A stretch of 64,000 nt of DNA from Terriglobus sp. TAA 43 (GCF_000800015.1 NZ_JUGR01000002.1:124001-188000); one strand, 5' to 3'. Positions 35,201-44,453 are shown, numbered from the stretch's first letter. Made by a program: numbers and translations. Notes: generated by a model not told the origin, from the letters alone.

Positions 35201-35467
35201 CTGGCGATCGCCAAGCAACGACCAGGCACTGCATCTGGAGTTGTGTTTCTCTCAGTCGCCGATGAGACAGGCGTCTTCAACGTCTTCGTTGGCCCTGGGT
35301 TCTTTGAGCAACACCGACAGGTGATCACAACGGCCAAGTTTATCGCGGTCGAAGGTCCTCTTCAGAAAGAAGGACCGATCATTCATGTCATGGCGAGTTC
35401 CTTCAAAGAACTCTCACTCGATAACGCCACAGGAACTCTTCAGGTGACTTCCCATGACTTCCACTAA
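32240..35467 (+). CDS. dnaE2: error-prone DNA polymerase III alpha subunit DnaE2
   Basis: 1075 aa from ATG at 32240 overlapping the imuB stop (ATGACTAA). C-family polymerase with an N-terminal PHP domain (YIELHAASAFSFLEGGSQPE), then the palm with PDIDLDLPSEEKRE, where the catalytic aspartates lie. The tail includes an OB-fold (RTAGLAIAKQRPGTASGVVFLS). Replicates across lesions and causes damage-induced mutation. No extra exonuclease domain is seen; length fits DnaE2 (about 1050-1100 aa), shorter than replicative DnaE. Co-transcription with imuA and imuB is certain from the overlaps. Confidence 0.96.
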   Translation: MTNRYIELHAASAFSFLEGGSQPEALAERACALDMPAMALMDRNGFYGSARFHKAASENKIIAHVGSEVAITGFGHRLVPPVWLPHQHLSEPVRLPLLCETREGYQNLCQLITRFKMRESTKQEGSARLADMEDFKRGLICLTGGDEGPLAAALMRGGESAGRETVEQLVRLFGPNNVYVELQRHRERAEEWRNQAALRIAESLRLPALATNGVRYATKYDREIVDLFTAVRNHLRLDDAGRLLALNNQRHLRPASRMAALFRDVPGAIENTAELSSRLQFQLSDLGYEFPRYPVPDSETMDSFLEKRVDEGVARRYGSKRNTGLLERAKKQVAHELKLIAKLGFAGYFLIVWDIVEFCKKHGILIQGRGSAANSAVCYALEITAIDPVGMELLFERFLSESRGEWPDIDLDLPSEEKREQAIQYVYERYGQLGAAMTANVITYRGKSAAREVGKALGFDPESLQRLSGLVANYEWKGPNDTMTRSFQNAGFDVQHPRIAKYLELCMRVQDLPRHLGQHSGGMVVCQGALDKVVPLERASMPGRTVVQWDKEDCANLGIIKVDLLGLGMMAVLKDCLTLVPQHYGETLDLAQLPEDEEVYRTLQRADTIGMFQVESRAQMSSLPRNRPEKFYDLVVQVAIIRPGPIVGKMMHPYMRRRQKQEEVSYPHPSLESTLKRTLGVPLFQEQLLRMAMVVANFTGSEAEELRRAVGMRRSWERMKNLEGRLREGMTANELDTETQETIIQNISSFALYGFPESHAASFALIAYASAFIKVKYLAAFTCAMLNNQPMGFYSPSVIVEDARRHGLRVKPIDIQVSDWPCSVEHEEDYSLSLRLGLGYVRGLRSQCADAIVHARMQARFTSVDDLVLRVPQLNRKELSLLANVGALNRLDGVEHRRDALWQIERAGRLEGPLLMQQSQWLREESSESPLLPMTAEERLVADYAVSSVTTGPHPMWFRRQELQLKGYLRAVDLAHRPDGSYVRTAGLAIAKQRPGTASGVVFLSVADETGVFNVFVGPGFFEQHRQVITTAKFIAVEGPLQKEGPIIHVMASSFKELSLDNATGTLQVTSHDFH

Positions 35468-35747
35468 CGATGGTTCACGTGTCGGTGGATATCGGAATGA
35501 GGTCGATCAACAAAAGCTCGGGCCAGCTTTGGTCATAACCGCAGGTCTCATTCTTGGGATGAGAACAATCCGATGGGAAGCCACACACAGCGATGGGCTT
35601 GCAGGAGAAGAATGGGAAAAGGAGGTCGAACACAGCGCAAGAGTGGCGAAGCGGATGCTAGGCTTTCTGGTCTCCCGATACCCTGATCTATTCCAATCAA
35701 AAAAGGTACCCTGGTACGTCGCTACAGACGAAATCTGTCCAAAGTGA
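35454..35747 (+). CDS. hypothetical small protein downstream of dnaE2 (97 aa)
   Basis: Not recognised. Overlaps the dnaE2 end by 14 bases and is therefore part of the operon. LGPALVITAGLILGMRTI is followed by a Glu/Lys-rich amphipathic helix (GEEWEKEVEHSARVAKRMLG) and an aromatic C-terminus. The ALVITAGLILG segment may be a buried strand or helix rather than a membrane span. A transcription terminator follows at 35997. Confidence 0.6.
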   Translation: MTSTNDGSRVGGYRNEVDQQKLGPALVITAGLILGMRTIRWEATHSDGLAGEEWEKEVEHSARVAKRMLGFLVSRYPDLFQSKKVPWYVATDEICPK

Positions 35748-35996
35748 AACAATCGCGCTCAAAGCATCTGCGATATGCAGAGACTACGAGGATGGGGCCT
35801 CGATGCAACGTTGAGATCGCGCTCGACTCATAGTAGAGACACTATCCCCAAGCTCGACGCCCGAACAGTTTCATCACGAAGTGGCAATTGATTCCTCAGA
35901 TTCGCAGACAAGCTGATGGAGATGCCGTGCAAGCCATGTCTGAGCGCGATCGACGCAAACCGGCTACAGCATCACGATAAAACTCAAAAGCACATC

Positions 35997-36043
35997 GGCC
36001 CCGCGCTCGATCTCTCAACTGGGAGACGGGTGCGGGGCCTTTT
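35997..36043 (+). terminator. intrinsic terminator after the imuAB-dnaE2 operon
   Basis: GGCCCCGC (35997-36004) pairs with GCGGGGCC (36032-36039), with a further short stem inside (CTC/GAG), then TTTTCTGTTT. It is 250 bases after the 97-aa gene stop. The stretch 35748-35996 holds no other supported gene. Confidence 0.75.
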
Positions 36044-36216
36044 CTGTTTCCAGACGGACTAATCTCCCATATGGATGCCGTGCTATTTCAGGGCGTCCTG
36101 TTGCGGTCTTCGTTTCTTTTCGATGTTCATCGCCTTCTAAGGCACCAGATCCTACGAGAATGCAGTGCATCCTCCGGTCACCAATGATGATAGGACTAAC
36201 AGGCTTCAATCCGTGA

Positions 36217-36891
36217 TCAAATCACACGATCATAGCTGACTAGGCAATTCGGGAGTTCTAGCTGCAATGCGGAGACTGCCTCGGGAGAAATATTGGGACA
36301 GTTATCAATGGAGAGCGATGTTAATCCCTTGATCTTGTAGAGGTAGGAAAGGCCATCATCGGTAATTGCGTTCAACATGCTTAGGCGAAGGACCTTGAGA
36401 TGTAAGGCACTCATTGCTAGGCTTCGCAAGCTCGCGTCTGATAAATTCGCAAATTCAGGTAAGATCAGCTCTTCTAAATGGGGAAGACGGGCCAGGGCGA
36501 GTACACCCTCGTCTGTTATTTCCTCACAGTTTCGAAGAGATAGCTTTGAGAGTGATCTGGAACCGGACAGAATCTGGAGCCCAACATCTGTTATTTGATA
36601 ACAAGAATCAAGTACTAGGCTGCGAAGCTGTGGCAGGGAGCTAAATGTATTCAGGGCCGCATCTGTGATCTGATTGCAATAACTGATATCGATTGATTCT
36701 AGAGTCGTTAGATTGCTGAGAAGAGCGATCGAGTGATCCGTTAATGAGTCCGATCCACTCAGTGAGAGGTGCTTAAGCTTTAGATGCTTGTCGGATAGCA
36801 ATTTTATCCAGGCATCCTCTGCCCGATGAGCTTGGATCTCCACGGTTTCCTGAGACAACTGATTAATGTCTGAAATCGAGTTTATAGTCAT
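36217..36891 (-). CDS. leucine-rich repeat protein, probable partner/immunity of the RHS toxin
   Basis: 224 aa. Seven or so repeats of about 24-26 residues of the F-box/cysteine-containing LRR type: L-x-x-L-x-L-x-x-C-x-x-I-T-D (SIDISYCNQITDAAL, SLVLDSCYQITDVGL, KLSLRNCEEITDEGV, SLSIDNCPNISPEAV). There is no signal peptide, so it is cytosolic. Its ATG overlaps the RHS stop (TAATG), so both are translated together. In RHS loci the gene right after the toxin tip encodes the cognate immunity protein, and LRR proteins are one class of immunity protein. That role is inferred from position. Confidence 0.75.
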   Translation of the reverse strand: MTINSISDINQLSQETVEIQAHRAEDAWIKLLSDKHLKLKHLSLSGSDSLTDHSIALLSNLTTLESIDISYCNQITDAALNTFSSLPQLRSLVLDSCYQITDVGLQILSGSRSLSKLSLRNCEEITDEGVLALARLPHLEELILPEFANLSDASLRSLAMSALHLKVLRLSMLNAITDDGLSYLYKIKGLTSLSIDNCPNISPEAVSALQLELPNCLVSYDRVI

Positions 36892-39800
36892 TAGAATGTC
36901 GTTCCTGCTTTGATAAAGGCGGTGCCAATGCGTGGCATGCCATTGATTACATTGCCGCGAACTGTGACGTTGAGCCCACCGACTGAGACTTGTTGTTCGA
37001 ATTGCCCGGTAGCGGTCACCTGTTCTTTCGTCGCCTGTTCTAAGGCACTGTAAGCGGCTTCTTCATTTCCGCCGAAACGTCGGAGCAATACTTCTAGGTT
37101 GTGTCCACTCTTGGCGAAGAGATGATGAATTGTATTTGATCGTCCTGTACTTGAGCCACCACCTCCTGAGCCCCCGCCCGAGCCACTCCCCCTACATATA
37201 GCCAGCCCTGCAAGGTTACCTGCAAGTGCACCGCCAGAAGAAAACGTTCCGAAGGCGGCAGGTGCAATCGCGGCGTCACCCGGTCCCGTCGCAAGGCCAA
37301 ACGCACTAACCACAACGGCTCCCCCAGTACCGATTGCGGCCCCTGTGCCAGTTTGGCGAGCCATACAACCTGGGTCAACTGGTCGTTGGATATAGCTCTT
37401 AACCGCCTCCGCCGCCATAGCGAGTTGGTTGAATGTCGCCATCGTTATTTGCATTAGCGTTACTGGATTTATCTGGAAAGGACCATCCTCTTTAGCGACG
37501 ACGGTGATCTGGTCGGTCATTTTAGCAACGGGGCATGCGCCAGCAACGGTGCCATCGCTGCAAGCTCCCCTGCCACTCGCTCCCCATTCGGCCATGTGTC
37601 CATCTGCGTCGCTTGCGTTAACAGGATTGTTGCCAGCGTAGGAATAAAGATTGAGGCTTTGTGGGTTCTCTAGACTCGCATACGGAACCGCATCGGGATC
37701 GCTGCTCCAGTCGGGCGACATGAAGCGTCCCATATTGCTACTCAGATACCTTGCCCCGAAGTAATCCAGCCCCGATTCTGCGTCTCTTTCTTTGCCGGTG
37801 AACTTGTAGTGATTGTCAGTTGGCTGGTTGTCAACTTCTTGGCCGAACGGATCGAACTCTCCTTGCCACACCGGCCAACCTCCAGCCGCGAAGTGGAGCT
37901 GAGTTGTTCCGAGATGATCGCCGACATAGTACGTAGTATTAAGCTGAACCAGCGCTGCGTCGCCCGCACTGTTGGAGTGCTCGACATTGGCACTGAGATT
38001 CGTCATACCTCCTGTACCAAAAGGCGACAGAGAAATCGTCGGAAGACGGTTATAGATTGGTGTCACCGTCCCTTTCAAACTTACAATGGCGATCTCAGCA
38101 AACCATTCATCCCAGTCGCCAGGCTGAGTCTGCCCCTCCACCCCTATCCAACTGTCGTACACAGTCTTTCCCGCGAAAGCACTCAGATCGACTGTTCGGT
38201 TCACCCACTGATTGTGGGTTGTCAGATTGTTCATAACCTGACCGCTAGTGTCGGAAGTTCCCCAGTTCGTGTTCGATCCGTCGGTAAAGTTGAGGGTAAG
38301 CCCACCGATTCCAGTTCCATACTGGTATTGCCGCCAAGAAATGGTGTCACCAGCCTGAACTGTATAACCACTGAGTGGAAGCACCCAAGCCGCCGATTGC
38401 CAGCCGCACCCTGAACATTGGGTACCGTGAAGATGGATGCGCTGATCGTAGGAATCGGCACGAGCAATGCGCTTCGTCCCCGCATAAATATAGTCAGAAT
38501 AGCTCGTGTCCTGCTCACGCTCTTCGAGAACCTGGCCATCGAAAGTATAGTATTCACGCCAGTTGCCACCAGTTGTGTCGGAACGAGTGCGTTGTCCCAA
38601 CGCATCATAGGTGTATGCCGCTGCCTGGTAGTAAGTGTTGTTGTTCTGCTGTGTCCAGACTTGAGAGATGCGACTTTCCGCATCCCAGACGAACGCTTTT
38701 GCATCCGTGTTTTGGTTGCCGGTACACAGCACGTTTCCGGCAGCGTCATATCCGCCTGTTTCGCCATTCTTCCCATAGCAATTGAATTGATTGGCCAACA
38801 GACGGTTGTTTGAGTCATAGGCTTGGGAGGCGGATGCTGGACCTCCCGGCGCAAGCTGCAGGAGATTGCCAAGCGAGTCATAGCTGTAGTCGAGATGCCG
38901 ATAGTGACTAGCCATGTTGGGGGCAGTCCATGCAGTTAATCGGTTCAACGCATCATAGCTAAAATTCTGACTATAAAAACCTCCCAAGGCGTCATTGATA
39001 TTCCAAATATTGCCATTGTTACCGGCAACCGCGTTGCATTGTTGTCCTGAGACATTGCTGGTCCCGTAGAAATACTGTCGATGATTAAACGTAGTTGACG
39101 AGTTGTACACGCGGCTCTCGCAGGTCTGAAGACGACTATTCTCTCTGATCGTTTCTGACGTTCCATTACCATACACATACGTTTCCGGACTTCCATCAGG
39201 ATGGTAGGAGATTGAGGATACGAAGGCATATCCGGGGTTTGATGGCCCTCCTGTAATGCTCGACAATCTACCAGCGGAATCGTATGTCTTGGTAATTTGA
39301 CGACCGCTGGGGTATGTCAACGAGGTCATGTTGCCAGCGAGATCGTAAAGCGCACTCGTATAAGTGATTCCACTATTCGCGTTTTGCTTTGTCTGAATAC
39401 GTCCCATTGCGTCGTACGCGAACAAATAACCGACTGAGGTATAGTCGGATGTTTGGGAAAGCCTTCCTGCGGCATTGATGCTATAGGGTGCTGGAAGAGT
39501 GTAGCCTTGGATCGCTGTCCCGTCGTAAGAGTAATACTGCGCTCGTGTGCCATCTGAGTATGACCTCAACGTAACGCGATTTAACACATCGTACTGCGAG
39601 ATTGCCGTGATTCCACGCGCATCAGTCCTTTGAAGGAGGTTGCCGTTGCTGTCGTAGAGATAGCACATACTCCACGAATTTCCCGGTACTCCGGAACAAG
39701 TGCGACCGCTCCCAGTTTCTAGATTGTATGAAGCGAGCAATCGTGAAGCAGAATCATAGGCGAATGATCGGGTTCGACCACTTTGGTTGACACTCGTAAG

Positions 39801-42161
39801 GTTGCCCAGAAGATCGTAGGTGTAGTTTGTATAGGCTCCTCCAGGCTCTTGAACCTGCGTTACGTTACCCCAAATGTTGTAATCGCGTACGTACGAGTTC
39901 TGAAGTTCATCTGTACTAGTTACAGTCTTTCCCGAATACGTTGTGGATGTACTTGAGACACCATCGCTCTCCAATACTGAGTTCTGTCGATTCAGCGAGT
40001 CGTATCCATAGGTAGTTACGCCGTATGTCGAATCTGAAGTTGAAAAGTATGGGTTCGAGACGGTATGGACCCGCCCTAAGGAGTCATAGCGAGTATCCAC
40101 TGTTGCGTTGTTTGCAAGCGTCTGTGAATAGAGCCTTCCGTATCCGTCAAGCGTCCTTGTCGTTGTGATTGAGGGATTGGGGTCCGCCTTGGTTGTGCTG
40201 GTAACGACAACATGTCCACCGGAAACGGCATAGGTCGTAGTTTGGTCTGCCTGAAGATTGTTAGCAGAGTCTCGTGAGGTCGACCCAGAAGATCGCAACA
40301 TGGAATCGTAGTGGTAAGTCGTTACCACCCCATTCAGATCGGTGGCTGTTTCTTGAGCTCCTGTGTATGCATTGCAAGTCGATGACTCTGATAGCGGTGC
40401 AGATGCGCCTGGTACGGTGTACGCGTACCTGCGCTTCCAGAGACAAGAGTCGGTGGATGGATCGTAATCAAAGTACGTCCAGTTTCCCAACCCATCTTTC
40501 TGTCCGGTCACTTGACCAGCGCCGTCATACTGCCAGCCGGTGTCAATGGTGCCTCCGGTAGTGTTGAGCCACACGTGTTGATCCGTGCGATTTCCCTTTG
40601 TGTCATATGCATAAGACACCTGGCTAACGATCTGATCGCTTCCGTTCTTAACGGTGACACTATGAACGCGATCCGAAATGTAGTTGCTGAGGCTTTCGTA
40701 GGACGTAAGTGTCTTTTTGGTTGGAGTAGACGCACCGAAGTCATACTCGTCGAGTTCAGTGGGTAGAGAAACTGAATTGAGGAACTCGACGGTTCTCGAC
40801 GTGGCACTACCACGAGTGGTGGTTGTGTCGATCTGAGAGACAACGCCGTTGACGTTCGAACCTCCACAATTGCTCGTTGCACCGTTGTAACAATGGGTCA
40901 TCGTTTGGATGGCCGTTCCAGACGCAGAATTTCCTTCGTAGACAGCCCGGCTAGTCTCCAGAAATCCAGCGAGTCCTCCAACGAAGTTGTATGTGGTCGT
41001 CCGAAGCTGCTCACTGACCGTCGTTTGACGCCAAGCAAATCCAGATTGGTCATTAACCCAAACACCGTTTCTGGAATTGTCATAGGTGACGGCACCATCA
41101 GAGGTCGTTCGGGCCAAAGACGAGATATAGGGATTGAAATTGCCGTCGGAGTCCCTGTCTGGGCCATCGGTATACGAATAGCTAATCGTTCCGCCTGTCG
41201 GCAAGGTTACAGAAGCTAGACGGCCCGTATACTTGCCGCTGTATCGGACAGATGGCTCGTAACTGAACGCGTAGCCGGTCCCGTCGGGGAATTGAATTGA
41301 GGAAGGTAGATATACCGTCGCACTTCCAGTTGCCTGCAACAACGCCGGACTGTAAACAGGGTAGCCCTGCGTATTGATCGTGACTGTCTGTGTGTTGCCC
41401 GAAGTGTCCTTATACGAGACTGTCACCGGACTGCTCGAAAGGTATATCCCACTGCTAGTACCTGAAATGTTCAGATAGCTTCCGGCAGGATCACTAAAAT
41501 GCAGGCCGTAGGTATCGAGGTAGATTTGACTGCTGTTGCCATTGCTATCCGTGGTCGAGCAAATATCGTTTCCATCAGAAGATTGAGTGCATGATATTCG
41601 CGCTCCTGAAGGAGTCCCTATAACGTAGTGCGTTCCGTACGACGTAGAGATCAGCAGATAACCCGAACCATCCGTCGCTGCGACCGGACTTGTGAGGTCG
41701 GTGAAGTTACCCGTGCACCCGTCATAATGAGCGCGGAATGGAAAATAGTGGATGTACCCAGAGTTATCCGTGACGGTGTAGTCGAAATAACGATCTTGCG
41801 CGTTCTCTATCAACGGGCAACTGGGGTTGCCATCCATCTCGGCCGTCGAATGTCCGCTCGCGGATGCCGAAGTGTCAAGTGCCAGCCGCCAAGCGTGGCT
41901 TCCAGGGTTGACGATCGTCGATCCGAAACCATCGTCGAGGGCGCCACCGTCGTAGACGAGGTGTACGAGAATGTCCGTTCCGGCTCCACGTTCCTTGCGG
42001 GTGAAGAGCGGAATGTCATAGTGCACCGAAAGCGTGGCGATGCTGATGTTGTCAACGCCAGCGTTGTAGGTTCCTAACGGTTGGATCCCAACCTGAGAAC
42101 GAGCACTAGTGAGAGACAACAGGGCCAAGGCATAGAGGAAAACATTTCGCAGTTTCGACAT
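36891..42161 (-). CDS. RHS/YD-repeat protein with variable C-terminal toxin tip
   Basis: 1756 aa. Signal peptide (MSKLRNVFLYALALLSLTSA). From about residue 400 to 1340, dozens of YD repeats (YDSLGRVHTVSN, YDALNRLTAW, YDALGQRTRSD). Then the RHS core signature: HLGTTQLHFAAGGWPVWQGE, KFTGKERDAESGLDYFGARY and LNLYSYAGNNPVNASDADGH. The last 230 or so residues are the tip: a Gly/Ala-rich hydrophobic stretch, a Gly-Ser linker, and about 90 residues starting TIHHLFAKSGHNLEVLLRRF and ending GLNVTVRGNVINGMPRIGTAF. I do not recognise the tip; its paired His suggests a nuclease-like or other metal site. The Sec-type signal implies export with release of the tip at the surface or by contact. Confidence 0.9.
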   Translation of the reverse strand: MSKLRNVFLYALALLSLTSARSQVGIQPLGTYNAGVDNISIATLSVHYDIPLFTRKERGAGTDILVHLVYDGGALDDGFGSTIVNPGSHAWRLALDTSASASGHSTAEMDGNPSCPLIENAQDRYFDYTVTDNSGYIHYFPFRAHYDGCTGNFTDLTSPVAATDGSGYLLISTSYGTHYVIGTPSGARISCTQSSDGNDICSTTDSNGNSSQIYLDTYGLHFSDPAGSYLNISGTSSGIYLSSSPVTVSYKDTSGNTQTVTINTQGYPVYSPALLQATGSATVYLPSSIQFPDGTGYAFSYEPSVRYSGKYTGRLASVTLPTGGTISYSYTDGPDRDSDGNFNPYISSLARTTSDGAVTYDNSRNGVWVNDQSGFAWRQTTVSEQLRTTTYNFVGGLAGFLETSRAVYEGNSASGTAIQTMTHCYNGATSNCGGSNVNGVVSQIDTTTTRGSATSRTVEFLNSVSLPTELDEYDFGASTPTKKTLTSYESLSNYISDRVHSVTVKNGSDQIVSQVSYAYDTKGNRTDQHVWLNTTGGTIDTGWQYDGAGQVTGQKDGLGNWTYFDYDPSTDSCLWKRRYAYTVPGASAPLSESSTCNAYTGAQETATDLNGVVTTYHYDSMLRSSGSTSRDSANNLQADQTTTYAVSGGHVVVTSTTKADPNPSITTTRTLDGYGRLYSQTLANNATVDTRYDSLGRVHTVSNPYFSTSDSTYGVTTYGYDSLNRQNSVLESDGVSSTSTTYSGKTVTSTDELQNSYVRDYNIWGNVTQVQEPGGAYTNYTYDLLGNLTSVNQSGRTRSFAYDSASRLLASYNLETGSGRTCSGVPGNSWSMCYLYDSNGNLLQRTDARGITAISQYDVLNRVTLRSYSDGTRAQYYSYDGTAIQGYTLPAPYSINAAGRLSQTSDYTSVGYLFAYDAMGRIQTKQNANSGITYTSALYDLAGNMTSLTYPSGRQITKTYDSAGRLSSITGGPSNPGYAFVSSISYHPDGSPETYVYGNGTSETIRENSRLQTCESRVYNSSTTFNHRQYFYGTSNVSGQQCNAVAGNNGNIWNINDALGGFYSQNFSYDALNRLTAWTAPNMASHYRHLDYSYDSLGNLLQLAPGGPASASQAYDSNNRLLANQFNCYGKNGETGGYDAAGNVLCTGNQNTDAKAFVWDAESRISQVWTQQNNNTYYQAAAYTYDALGQRTRSDTTGGNWREYYTFDGQVLEEREQDTSYSDYIYAGTKRIARADSYDQRIHLHGTQCSGCGWQSAAWVLPLSGYTVQAGDTISWRQYQYGTGIGGLTLNFTDGSNTNWGTSDTSGQVMNNLTTHNQWVNRTVDLSAFAGKTVYDSWIGVEGQTQPGDWDEWFAEIAIVSLKGTVTPIYNRLPTISLSPFGTGGMTNLSANVEHSNSAGDAALVQLNTTYYVGDHLGTTQLHFAAGGWPVWQGEFDPFGQEVDNQPTDNHYKFTGKERDAESGLDYFGARYLSSNMGRFMSPDWSSDPDAVPYASLENPQSLNLYSYAGNNPVNASDADGHMAEWGASGRGACSDGTVAGACPVAKMTDQITVVAKEDGPFQINPVTLMQITMATFNQLAMAAEAVKSYIQRPVDPGCMARQTGTGAAIGTGGAVVVSAFGLATGPGDAAIAPAAFGTFSSGGALAGNLAGLAICRGSGSGGGSGGGGSSTGRSNTIHHLFAKSGHNLEVLLRRFGGNEEAAYSALEQATKEQVTATGQFEQQVSVGGLNVTVRGNVINGMPRIGTAFIKAGTTF

Positions 42162-42492
42162 CGTGCAACCCGATCAGGATAAGTAGCACGTAACAGCCGC
42201 AGAGATCCTGAATGCCTTTGTTGGCATCTCTCGTCTCTGACTACCGCCGTGGGCGGCCAAACTAAGGAGTTTGGCCAATATATGTCATGAGGAATGCGAC
42301 GTAAACCAATCGTTGTGAAAATCTCGTCTTTATCTCGTTGTCCCCTAGATCAAACAGTTTCCCGATGACAGAAAAACCCAGCTATCTTAGCTGGGCTTGT
42401 ATTTGCTGCTCGTTGATCACCCGTTCGCGGAATAGCCGGGATTTACTCCCAGCTATCGTTTTGTCAAACATTGTCGATCATCTTGCGAGGGG
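42162..42492. other. region upstream of the RHS gene
   Basis: No gene. It must carry the RHS promoter; a TTGACA near 42463-42468 (minus strand) is a possible -35. It also holds the terminator at 42372-42395 and a partial copy of its stem word (CCCAGCTATC at 42450-42459). Confidence 0.4.
42372..42395 (-). terminator. intrinsic terminator of the phage-like gene
   Basis: On the minus strand: an 8-bp perfect stem CCCAGCTA/TAGCTGGG with a 3-nt loop, followed by TTTTT and CTG. It lies about 100 bases after the stop of the 580-aa gene. Confidence 0.85.
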
Positions 42493-44235
42493 TTAACCTC
42501 CGAATGCTCCGGCGGCGGCAGCACCGGATATGTCCGGTGCTGCTGGGAGAGCTTTACTGATACCACGATAGAACTGCGAACTGCTGTTGTCGCCGGGTTG
42601 TGGCCCGTCTTCTGCCTCTGACGCAGAGACTTGTTCTGCACCTGGATGTGTTTGGATGAACAGCGCGACCTTATCTGGAGGAATGTTCGCGTATGTTTGG
42701 CGATTGAAAGTAAATGTCGCGGGTGTCTTCTTGATAACGCTTCGAAGCACCATCTTCTCTGAATTTGTGTAGGACGTGGAGGAGCTGATTGCCGCCAGAG
42801 CGTCTGCCTCCGACATACTCCCTAAGACGCCGAGACCTCTGTCTATCAGACTCATGTCAAACCGGTCTTGCCGGTTTTGCTGCACCGCGAACGCTTGGTT
42901 TACCAGACCACGCCACTGGCCAATCTGTCTCATTGCGTCTGCTGCGTAATTGCTTTTGTCAGAAGGATCGGCAGTCAGTACGTCATGAACAGTCTTCTCG
43001 GCACCTTCAATCAGCTTGCCGAGCGACTCACCAATCACGACCTTGTCACCGGCGTCCAGTTTCTGGAAGTCACCGCCGGAGTCAGTCAAGTCCTTCAGTG
43101 CTTTCGGCAACATCTGCTGTTGCTTCAGAGCAAGCCCAGCCATCTCCATCTGCTTCCTGGCCGCACCGGTTTCCGCCCACGCATGGGCGGTCTGCGCCGC
43201 AGCAAGAGCCTGTTTGGACTTGAACTCTTGCGTTTGCTCGTCAGCTTTTTGGCGGACAAGGTTGTCACCGAACAGCTTGGAGTCGAGACGCTTCAACTCG
43301 ATGTAATGGGTAGCGTCGATCTCCTTGCCGGGCTTCAGAATGTTGAAGACCTCGGGATAGGACTTGTCCATCCCGTCCTTCTTCCATTGGTCGATGGTGC
43401 CTTGGGAGACTGGCACTTTACCCTTGGGGTCGTAGGCGGAATAGGTGTATTGATACGTCGGTTTGCCGTCGGCTCCGGTAGCCAGTTTCACACCGGTGGC
43501 TTCCCAATCAAAGGAGGAAGCGCCTGGGCGATTCTGGATAAGATTCTGCATCTCCACTTCGGGGATTCCCTTGAAGACGGGGGCGAGACCGGCGGCGTCG
43601 AAGTCAGCGAAGTGCTGCTTGCCTTGTTCGGCCAATTTCTCGTGTTGTTCGAAGTCCGCGCCTTGGGTCATCATATTCAAGCGAAGTGTCTCGGAATTGG
43701 CCTGCGCAACCTGTGCCTTGCGTAGAGTCTCATGCGTGGCGAAGGCATCCTGTTCTCGTTGGTCGCGGTTCTTCTCCAACTGCATTTGTTGGGAGTGTTG
43801 GTTGTTCTGAAAGTCCTGCTCGGCCTGTTGACGCTTCAACAGGTCCTGTTGACGAGCATCGTTCACGGCTGCGGCGCCGCCACGGGCAAGCCCACCGACG
43901 AAACCTTGGGCGGGATTGCCATTAGCTCCAGCGGCACCGCCCAAAAGCGCAGCGGTCACTACGTTCCGAAAGAAGTGGCCGGGACTCGTTGGTGATTCAG
44001 TGGCAACAGTGTTGCCGTTGTCGTCAACGGAGTAGGTCGCCTGATGTCCCATCAATGCTTTGGCCACTTGGCGAAATACATCGTTGTGCGAAGTATCAGG
44101 TGCTACGGGCTGCTCCTGGGCAACTTCGACAGGCTGCGGCCGGGACGGGGTCAGGTCGGGTATCGAAGCAGTACCCATCAGAGGGCTCGGAGGGATGTAG
44201 GGGGAGGAGGAATCTATCGATTGGTCAAATGGCAT
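42493..44235 (-). CDS. phage-like structural/coiled-coil protein (580 aa)
   Basis: Pro/Ser-rich N-terminus (residues 1-50), an Ala/Gly-rich segment (GHFFRNVVTAALLGGAAGANG) around residue 90, and a coiled-coil of Gln, Lys and Glu from about 125 to 210. An alpha/beta middle follows, then another helical part (KQALAAAQTAHAWAETGAAR). The low-complexity start with Ala/Gly hydrophobic patch and coiled-coil is typical of internal virion or tail-tape-like proteins of phages, but no diagnostic motif is seen. It is the last island-1 gene before the right attachment site and carries its own terminator. Confidence 0.55.
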   Translation of the reverse strand: MPFDQSIDSSSPYIPPSPLMGTASIPDLTPSRPQPVEVAQEQPVAPDTSHNDVFRQVAKALMGHQATYSVDDNGNTVATESPTSPGHFFRNVVTAALLGGAAGANGNPAQGFVGGLARGGAAAVNDARQQDLLKRQQAEQDFQNNQHSQQMQLEKNRDQREQDAFATHETLRKAQVAQANSETLRLNMMTQGADFEQHEKLAEQGKQHFADFDAAGLAPVFKGIPEVEMQNLIQNRPGASSFDWEATGVKLATGADGKPTYQYTYSAYDPKGKVPVSQGTIDQWKKDGMDKSYPEVFNILKPGKEIDATHYIELKRLDSKLFGDNLVRQKADEQTQEFKSKQALAAAQTAHAWAETGAARKQMEMAGLALKQQQMLPKALKDLTDSGGDFQKLDAGDKVVIGESLGKLIEGAEKTVHDVLTADPSDKSNYAADAMRQIGQWRGLVNQAFAVQQNRQDRFDMSLIDRGLGVLGSMSEADALAAISSSTSYTNSEKMVLRSVIKKTPATFTFNRQTYANIPPDKVALFIQTHPGAEQVSASEAEDGPQPGDNSSSQFYRGISKALPAAPDISGAAAAGAFGG

Positions 44236-44339
44236 AAGGGGAGGTGGGTTCTTTCGTCTGAAGAGACGTTCAGTTCATTGAACCGAACAGTGGGGCTGGC
44301 TTGTCGGTCATGCCGCATGGATGCGGATTAAGTGCCAGC
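44236..44339. other. short spacer before the right island end
   Basis: About 100 bases, containing the promoter side of the 580-aa gene, up to the arm-like repeats. Nothing else is visible. Confidence 0.3.
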
Positions 44340-44376
44340 GTGGGGCCAATCTGGGGCCATTAAGGGGCCAATAAGG
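44340..44376. repeat. three arm-type site candidates at the right end of island 1
   Basis: GTGGGGCCAAT (44340-44350), TGGGGCCATTAAG (44352-44364) and AGGGGCCAATAAGG (44363-44376) match the two motifs inside the left end. They lie about 80 bp inside the right attachment repeat. Confidence 0.6.
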
Positions 44377-44453
44377 ATTTCGACCCGCTTCTTTTCGCGT
44401 AAAAGGGTGTTGTTCTGTTTTGCTAAGTTGTTGAAAATGCGTTCCACAGCGTT

